Origin: Drosophila persimilis
Lineage: Eukaryota; Arthropoda; Insecta; Diptera; Drosophilidae
Assembly (NCBI RefSeq): GCF_003286085.1
Contig: NW_020825534.1
Location: 1-64,000 of the forward strand
Direction: 5' to 3'
Length of the DNA: 64,000 nucleotides
Shown piece after piece: positions 58,497 to 64,000 of this stretch. Each line of letters starts with the position of its first letter. The first letter of the stretch is position 1. The notes under the pieces are model-generated. The model saw only the letters and a program-made list of their open reading frames with translations. It did not search any database and had not been told where the DNA came from. The translations under genes and the position numbers were made by a program.

Positions 58497-61400
58497 CTAA
58501 ACAAGCAACTCTGGCCACCGCGTTTCAGCAGCAGACAGAGTAATGAAAAAAGTCGGCAGGCCGAACTGACGAATCATGGCCATAACCTTCTTCTTTTCAT
58601 CCTCCCAGTGAGCCGGAGACGATCGAATATCGCGAAGAACCCTATATCCCTCATCGTGGTTAATAAGCCCCCCTATGAAATTCTCATTAAGAGCGTTAGC
58701 TGCCGTTACTGCACTGGAAGTGCTCCGCTTACGTAAGCAGATTGAAATATTATTTCGAATCTTAATGAGTTCTAACTTCTTATAATTGAAGAATAGTTTG
58801 TCAGTTCTACAACCTCTCCTATCTACATTTCGAAGCTCTGATCTAACAATGGTTGTAAAACTTTGCGAAGATTGTCTTTTGACGCCTGCATAAATTGTGG
58901 GAAAGGATAACTCTTCCGAGTCAATGTCTAGAATCATGTCGAGAGGTCGTTGGCCTTGACCTGGTGCGATTTTGATAATCCTATCATCAAATGGTATGTT
59001 GTTTTCAAGCAGAGTTTCCTGACCTCCAGGGTTGAGCTCTTCGGCTTCTACTTCCTCGTCGGGATGGGCCGGCTCCGTATCTACATTCCTATCTCTATTC
59101 TGCATACTTTCTAAAAAGGCTGCGTCTGCTTGAGATGCTACGAATGGAACAATATCGGATGTGAAACCAGAGATCCATTGCTCGTTAACTACAACATTAT
59201 GCTTTTTATACAAATCTGTGGTAACTAAATAACGAAGTGCTTCAAAAATTTTGGAAGGTCTAATGGTTTCAGCCATGAAAGCATGAAGATACTCTTTTCT
59301 GCGTTTGAGGTGGAGCTGAATTACCTGGGCTTCATGGAAAGCTCGTGGAAGCTCCTTCACGATATCGCTTACCGAAATAGGGCATTTTGACCTCGCCCCC
59401 CAGGCAATATAGGCTTAATTATCATAAATGGAAGTCGAGGAGAAATCAGTCGTTCCTCTAATGGAGTAAGCCCCTTTAAGCAGTCGGGCAGCATGGGGAA
59501 ATCTAATTCATTGAAGAAAAGCTTAGGCTTTATACGCCTTTTAATGTTGCTATGACATGTTCTGCAGAATTTTAATGTTGGGCAATCAGAAGGGAATTCT
59601 AAAAGGCTTTCAAGAGCGAAAATTTCACCACTAAACTCGCAATCACTTTCTAAAAGGACGCGAGGAATCTTACAAATTTGTTTGGGGAACCACAGGCCTT
59701 TGCAAGAAAGGCAAACCTGATCAGGACCCAGCTTTACATTCCTGTTATAAACTACTTTCAGAGCTTCTAGGCCACTAAGCCTGATTCTGGGTTCTATCTG
59801 AGCCCTATCTTCCTGGGAGATATTTGCTCGTTCCTGCTGCATTCGGGAGGCGTTTCTTAAATTTTGCTCAACTCTATTGCTGCTATCGCTCCTATATTGG
59901 CTAACTCTTTGACTAGCCGTTCTGGCAGCGTCAATTTCTAACTGTCGTGCTGCGGCACGAGCAGTTTGGCGTGCCAGAGTGTCTCGCGCTCGCGAGATAC
60001 GCCTACGATCTACTAAGCTCCTTTCTTGTACCCTGCGAACTCTATCCTGCTCTCTTTCTAACATACGTCTCCTTTCATTATTTAAACGTATGCGTTGTCG
60101 CCTTTCTGTATTCCGTTCTTGCTCTCTTGTCCTATAGTCCAAGTCCTGTCGACGTCTGGACCGACGCACAGTATCGGCCACTTGCTCCTCGTGTCTAATC
60201 TGTGCGTCTGTTCTTCTAACTATATGTTCTACAGTATTCTGCTCCTGCTCTCTTGTCCTATAGTCAGGGTCCTGTCTCCGTCTGGACCGACGCACAGTAT
60301 CGGCCACTTGCTCCTCGTGTCTAATCTGTACGTCTGTTCTTCTAACTATATGTTCTACAGTATTCTGCTCCTGCTCTCTTGTCCTATAGTCAGGGTCCTG
60401 TCTCCGTCTGGACCGACGCACAGTATCGGCCACTTGCTCCTCGTGTCTAATCTGCGCGTCTGTTCTTCTAACTATATGTTCTACAGTATTCTGCTCCTGC
60501 TCTCTTGTCCTATAGTCAGGGTCCTGTCTCCGTCTGGACCGACGCACAGTATCGGCCACTTGCTCCTCGTGTCTAATCTGTACGTCTGTTCTTCTAACTA
60601 TATGTTCTACAGTATTCTGCTCCTGCTCTCTTGTCCTATAGTCAGGGTCCTGTCTCCGTCTGGACCGACGCACAGTATCGGCCACTTGCTCCTCGTGTCT
60701 AATCTGTGCGTCTGTTCTTCTAACTATATGTTCTACAGTGTTCTGTTCCTGCTCTCTTGTCCTATAGTCAGGGTCCTCTCTCCGTCTGGACCGACGCACA
60801 GTATCGGCCACTTGCTCCTCGTGTCTAATCTGTGCGTCTGTTCTTCTAACTATATGTTCTACAGTGTTCTGTTCCTGCTCTCTTGTCCTATAGTCAGGGT
60901 CCTCTCTCCGTCTGGACCGACGCACAGTATCGGCCACTTGCTCCTCGTGTCTAATCTGTGCGTCTGTTCTTCTAACTATATGTTCTACAGTATTCTGCTC
61001 CTGCTCTCTTGTCCTATAGTCAGGGTCCTGTCTCCGTCTGGACCGACGCACAGTATCGGCCACTTGCTCCTCGTGTCTAATCTGTGCGTCTGTTCTTCTA
61101 ACTATATGTTCTACAGTATTCTGCTCCTGCTCTCTTGTCCTATAGTCAGGATCCTGTCGCCGTCTGGACCGACGCACAGTATCGGCCACTTGCTCCTCGT
61201 GTCTAATCTGTGCGTCTGTTCTTCTAACTATATGCTCTCCTGTATTGTGTTCTTGCTCACGCGCCCTATAGCCCGAGTCTTGTCTTCGTCTAGACCGACG
61301 AGCAGTATCGGCCACTTGCTCCTGACGTCTAATGCTAGAGTCTGTTCGTCTCAGTACATGTTCTGCGGTATTTTGTGCTTGCTCTGTAGCCCTATACCTT

Positions 61401-61832
61401 TGGCTCCTTCTGCGTTTGAACCGACGCTCAGTGTTGACCACTTGCCCCTGTCGTGTTCTCAATTCTACTCTTTCTTCTATATTCTCTACATGTTGGTTCC
61501 GTAAACGTACGGACTGACGCACGGACACTTGTCGTTTATTCTGTTCATTTATGCCATCACTATTGCCTACAGTATTCTCTACCTGTTCACCAGGGATGGC
61601 TGCCTGCTCTTCCTGACCTACACCGGAAACCTGCCAAGCAGTCTCTTGATTTGGTCCCTCCGTCTCTAGCTCTTGGTTTCTAACTGGTTCAACAAACTCA
61701 GGGTCTGCATCTATTACATTTTCAACAATTTCTAAATTTTCTAAATTTTCTGAATTTCTATCTCTATTAGATCTGTATCTTAATTTGTCTCTGAGACAGC
61801 TGCAAAGCAGATATCTTATTCTTACGAGGCAT
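58497..61832 (-). pseudogene. Helentron N-terminal region: repeat array and DUF6570-like part, broken
   Basis: The ATG at 61832-61830 gives MPRKNKISALQ; a 2-base loss near 61797 breaks this frame. The open frame resumes and runs 61528-59369 (its nominal start is GTG) with an Arg-rich N terminus, about ten 42-residue repeats, a charged helical part and cysteine pairs CLSC...CRTC with LKGLTPLEERLI. A 25-base loss near 59369 shifts the frame again, and 59360-58497 carries the remainder up to the start of the Rep domain (FGLPTFFITLSAAETRWPELL). TAG follows at 58499-58497, where the left copy has TTG. The Arg-rich repeats probably bind DNA, which is inferred from charge only. Confidence 0.75.
60104..61441 (-). 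repeat. 126-bp in-frame tandem repeat, right copy
   Basis: Two diverged units at the 5' (right) end, eight near-identical units and a terminal partial unit. The left Helentron has about six. Unit variants (RQDPD, REDPD, DAQ, DVQ) are shuffled between the copies, as expected from unequal exchange or slippage. Confidence 0.9.
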
Positions 61833-61854
61833 GATGAAATGTATGTAAAATATA

Positions 61855-61966
61855 ATTAAATAAAAAAAAATAAGAAAAACTATATAGTAAATATATAATA
61901 TATATATGTATATAATAATAATAATAATTATAATAATTATAATAATATATAATATAATATAATATA

Positions 61967-62011
<45 letters not shown>
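61855..62011. repeat. AT-rich run at the Helentron 5' side
   Basis: TA and AATAAT runs matching the left copy up to the long TA tract; interrupted at 62012 by an LTR. Confidence 0.85.
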
Positions 62012-62016
<5 letters not shown>

Positions 62017-62607
62017 CATATCCATAATTCCCCACATCCCATACACATTATGTTTATGTACAATTCATCCACCCCATCCACACAAGTAACAGGACCCCAC
62101 TCAAGAATCAATAACTGTTTCTTCCCATACTCCAAGCTAGGGCCCCCCATAATATAAACAATGGACCACATTGTTTCAGCAACATTAGAATCACGCCACT
62201 CTCGAGAAATCGATTCTTTAGAATCACGCCACTCATGAGGACCAATCAAAGCTAGACATAAAACCAAGGAGTATCACATTCCTAGCTCCGTCATGTAATG
62301 CAACACCGATCGCCAGCAGTGGATGCCTTTCATCAAAGCCGACGCATCCCCAAATATCGATCCAGGCACGTACGCCACCGACACGAAGATGCAGCCGAGG
62401 AAAGCAACGCCCGAAGCCAGAGTCGGGAGTTCCAAGAGAAGGGCTCATGGAAACTAGCCAGCAGCAGAGAGATCAGTTCCGTTTGAGACAAGCAGACCGA
62501 AAGTCAAGTCGGGGAATTCATTTAAATCTTGTGACATAAAGATATTTAAGTTTGTAAAATAAAAGTATTTTTTTAAAAACTTAAAATCGAGTTGCGGATA
62601 TTTAACT
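62012..62607 (+). repeat. 5' LTR of the right errantivirus
   Basis: Begins AGTGACATAT at 62012 and ends TTTAACT at 62607 directly before GGCGCAGTCGG. A polyadenylation signal AATAAA is at about 62558-62563. The last ~90 bases are repeated once more downstream. Confidence 0.75.
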
Positions 62608-62730
62608 GGCGCAGTCGGTAGGATTCATTTAAATCTTGTGACATAAGGATATTTAAGTTTGTAAAATAAAAGTATTTTTTAAAAACTTAAAATCGAGTTG
62701 CTGATATTTAACTGGCGCAGTCGGTAGGAT
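62516..62730 (+). repeat. 106/107-bp tandem duplication of LTR end plus primer-binding site
   Basis: The block from ATTCATTTAAATCTTGTGAC through ATATTTAACTGGCGCAGTCGG and TAGGAT occurs twice in tandem (about 62516-62622 and 62623-62729). Each copy has its own primer-binding site, at 62608 and 62714. The two copies differ by single bases and one T in a T run. Confidence 0.9.
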
Positions 62731-63019
62731 TTCGTTTAAAATTAACACCTATATTTCGGTAATGGTCAGCTTGTGTAATTTATAATTACTGTGATCACGT
62801 AATCCCGGAATTGTTAATAAAATTGTGAAATCCGCCAAAGAACCTATGTGCTGCAAGCACATACGATTTGCAAAACTAATTTAAGTGAACTGAAGTAAGC
62901 GGAGATAGTGAATCACCAAGGACAGTGAAACACTTAATACAAAATCAAAAAAAACTTACAAGTGAACCAAAATAAAGTTAAAAACTACAACAAAACAAAA
63001 CCCAATCAACACCAACAAC
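62731..63019 (+). other. Errantivirus 5' leader
   Basis: A-rich untranslated leader between the second primer-binding site and the gag ATG at 63020. No frame of note. Confidence 0.6.
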
Positions 63020-63976
63020 ATGGCGTTACCACCACTATCATTGAGCGAAATCCACTTGAACCAGGCACTGCTGTCGATCCGACAAATACCTGCCTATGAC
63101 GGTTCATCTGGACAGCTAAGCTCATTTATCAAACGAATCGAATATGTATGCGGATTATATCCAACTGAAGATCTTCGCCAACAAAGGATCCTATTTGGAG
63201 CGACCGAGATCCAACTGTCAGGAGAGGCACAACGCATATCGCAAATGACACAACCCAACACGTGGCTCGAACTGAAGACGGCGCTGATCAACGAGTTCAA
63301 AACTCACACACCATATGAAGAACTCTTACGACAACTATACACCACCAGATTCAACGGCAGTCTTCGTAAGTTTATAGAAGAATTAGAGATAAAAGCATTA
63401 TTAATAAACAATAAGCTAAACTTAGAAAACATACCAGAAAATAATGTCATTTATAAAAACGCTTTGAACAACACAATTAAAGATGTCATTACTCGAAAAC
63501 TTCCTGACAGAATGTTCATGACCTTAGCAAGAAAAGATATTACCACATTGTCTAATCTTAAGAAGGCAGCACAAGAAGAAGGATTGTACGAATCTAGTAC
63601 AACAGATGCAGGTACAAATAAAGATCAATCGAAATCGTCTCAATCAAATCGAAAGAATGTTGGAAACTATTATCCAAATTATAATACTACTAACTATCAC
63701 AATCAAACTCAGAGTTCATCTGGAACAGGTCAGACGAATCGAACAAATCAAAATCAAAATTCCCAAAATCCTGGATTATACAATGAGTTCAAAAATTCCT
63801 TGAATCAAGGTAGGGCTCAGAATCCATTCAATCAGCAAATATTTCAAAACCAAGCTAGTGGGAGTGGACCCAACCAACCTACTAAAAGAGGGAGGGAGAG
63901 CCAGAGTGGCCAAACGAAGATGGACGTAAATTTTCATCAAGCCGCCTCGGAAGAAACCGAGGAGGACCCTATATAA
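63020..63976 (+). CDS. Errantivirus gag (right element)
   Basis: An intact 318-codon frame with ATG at 63020 in an AACAACATGG context and a stop at 63974-63976. The N-terminal two thirds look like a gypsy-group capsid (IPAYDGSSGQLSSFIKRIE near residue 24; WLELKTALINEFK; LRQLYTTRFNGSLRKFI). The C-terminal third is rich in Asn, Gln, Ser and Thr, without a zinc knuckle. Pol would follow by frameshift or in an overlapping frame past the window. No lesion is seen, so this insertion may be younger than its surroundings. Confidence 0.75.
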   Translation: MALPPLSLSEIHLNQALLSIRQIPAYDGSSGQLSSFIKRIEYVCGLYPTEDLRQQRILFGATEIQLSGEAQRISQMTQPNTWLELKTALINEFKTHTPYEELLRQLYTTRFNGSLRKFIEELEIKALLINNKLNLENIPENNVIYKNALNNTIKDVITRKLPDRMFMTLARKDITTLSNLKKAAQEEGLYESSTTDAGTNKDQSKSSQSNRKNVGNYYPNYNTTNYHNQTQSSSGTGQTNRTNQNQNSQNPGLYNEFKNSLNQGRAQNPFNQQIFQNQASGSGPNQPTKRGRESQSGQTKMDVNFHQAASEETEEDPI

Positions 63977-64000
63977 ACATTACCATTAATAAAAGAATAT

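Larger units (their letters stand above)
54057..62011 (-). mobile_element. Helentron, right copy, better preserved
   Basis: The element ends at 54057 with CGAGGGGGAACGTTGTGAG and a perfect hairpin, and carries the complete coding order: start at 61832, repeat array, DUF6570-like region, Rep, helicase, endonuclease. Its 5' side is cut in the AT run at 62011 by an errantivirus LTR. Three lesions only: a 2-base loss near 61797, a 25-base loss near 59369 and TAG at 58499-58497. Confidence 0.85.
62012..64000 (+). mobile_element. Errantivirus of the 17.6/297 type, 5' part, runs off the window
   Basis: An LTR starting AGTGACATAT (AGT...ACT termini as in the 17.6/297 group), a GGCGCAGTCGGTAGGA primer-binding site and a gag gene, on the plus strand. 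It is inserted in TATATA, the target preferred by this group. It is unrelated in detail to the minus-strand errantivirus copies A-C. Pol and env would lie beyond 64000. Confidence 0.8.

Noticed and set aside
60095..61504. 469-codon open frame antisense to the Helentron repeat array (and 312 codons at 18862-19800)
   Set aside because: The 126-base period is a multiple of three, so an antisense frame stays open automatically; its protein is repetitive and hydrophobic and matches no family.
1..64000. tRNA, rRNA or small RNA genes
   Set aside because: No cloverleaf, rRNA or snRNA sequence was recognised by eye; a dedicated scan could still find one.

Overview
The window looks like transposon-saturated Drosophila DNA, most likely from the obscura group. 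Evidence: short GT-AG introns, fly gene families (S-Lap, a GAPsec/TBC1D13-like gene, an SLC6 transporter), many DINE-1-type repeats with GGACGGACAGAC arrays, and insect BEL/Pao, errantivirus and R1/LOA-type LINE elements. Species and chromosome cannot be read from the sequence. The decay and nesting suggest pericentromeric, Y or neo-sex-chromosome DNA, which is an inference.

Layout. 1-10150: a partial DINE, then a BEL/Pao retrotransposon (735-9563, + strand) whose two LTRs are recognisable, whose leader holds two nested DINEs and whose gag-pol is riddled with frameshifts. 10158-13209: the key host locus, an S-Lap1-like gene without its N terminus (+ strand) facing a decayed GAPsec-like TBC gene (- strand), tail to tail. 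This gene pair is known to be co-amplified on X and Y in the obscura group. 13761-21062: a Helentron (endonuclease-bearing rolling-circle element) on the minus strand with a 1.7-kb internal inversion. 21063-23540: unassigned DNA and a DINE. 23847-31939: an apparently intact five-exon SLC6-family gene (792 codons) with a DINE in intron 2.

30724-45194: the 3' half of the SLC6 gene, its 3' flank, a DINE and a defective errantivirus fragment (copy A) are repeated about 6.64 kb downstream (copy B), with a 74-bp micro-inversion at the junction. 45195-50931 is a third, fuller copy (C) of the same defective errantivirus, followed by the 5' part of an R1/LOA-like LINE (50944 to about 53740). 54057-62011: a second, better preserved Helentron. 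62012-64000: the LTR, primer-binding site and gag of another errantivirus on the + strand, inserted in the Helentron's AT run and leaving the window.

How things connect. The coding Helentrons and the short DINEs share the same terminal 20 bases, a 3' hairpin and subterminal inverted repeats, so the Helentrons are good candidates for the machinery that moved the DINEs. The DINEs then sit at nearly every rearrangement joint. The S-Lap1/GAPsec pair next to dense transposons is the most biologically suggestive part, because this pair is linked to a suspected sex-chromosome conflict.
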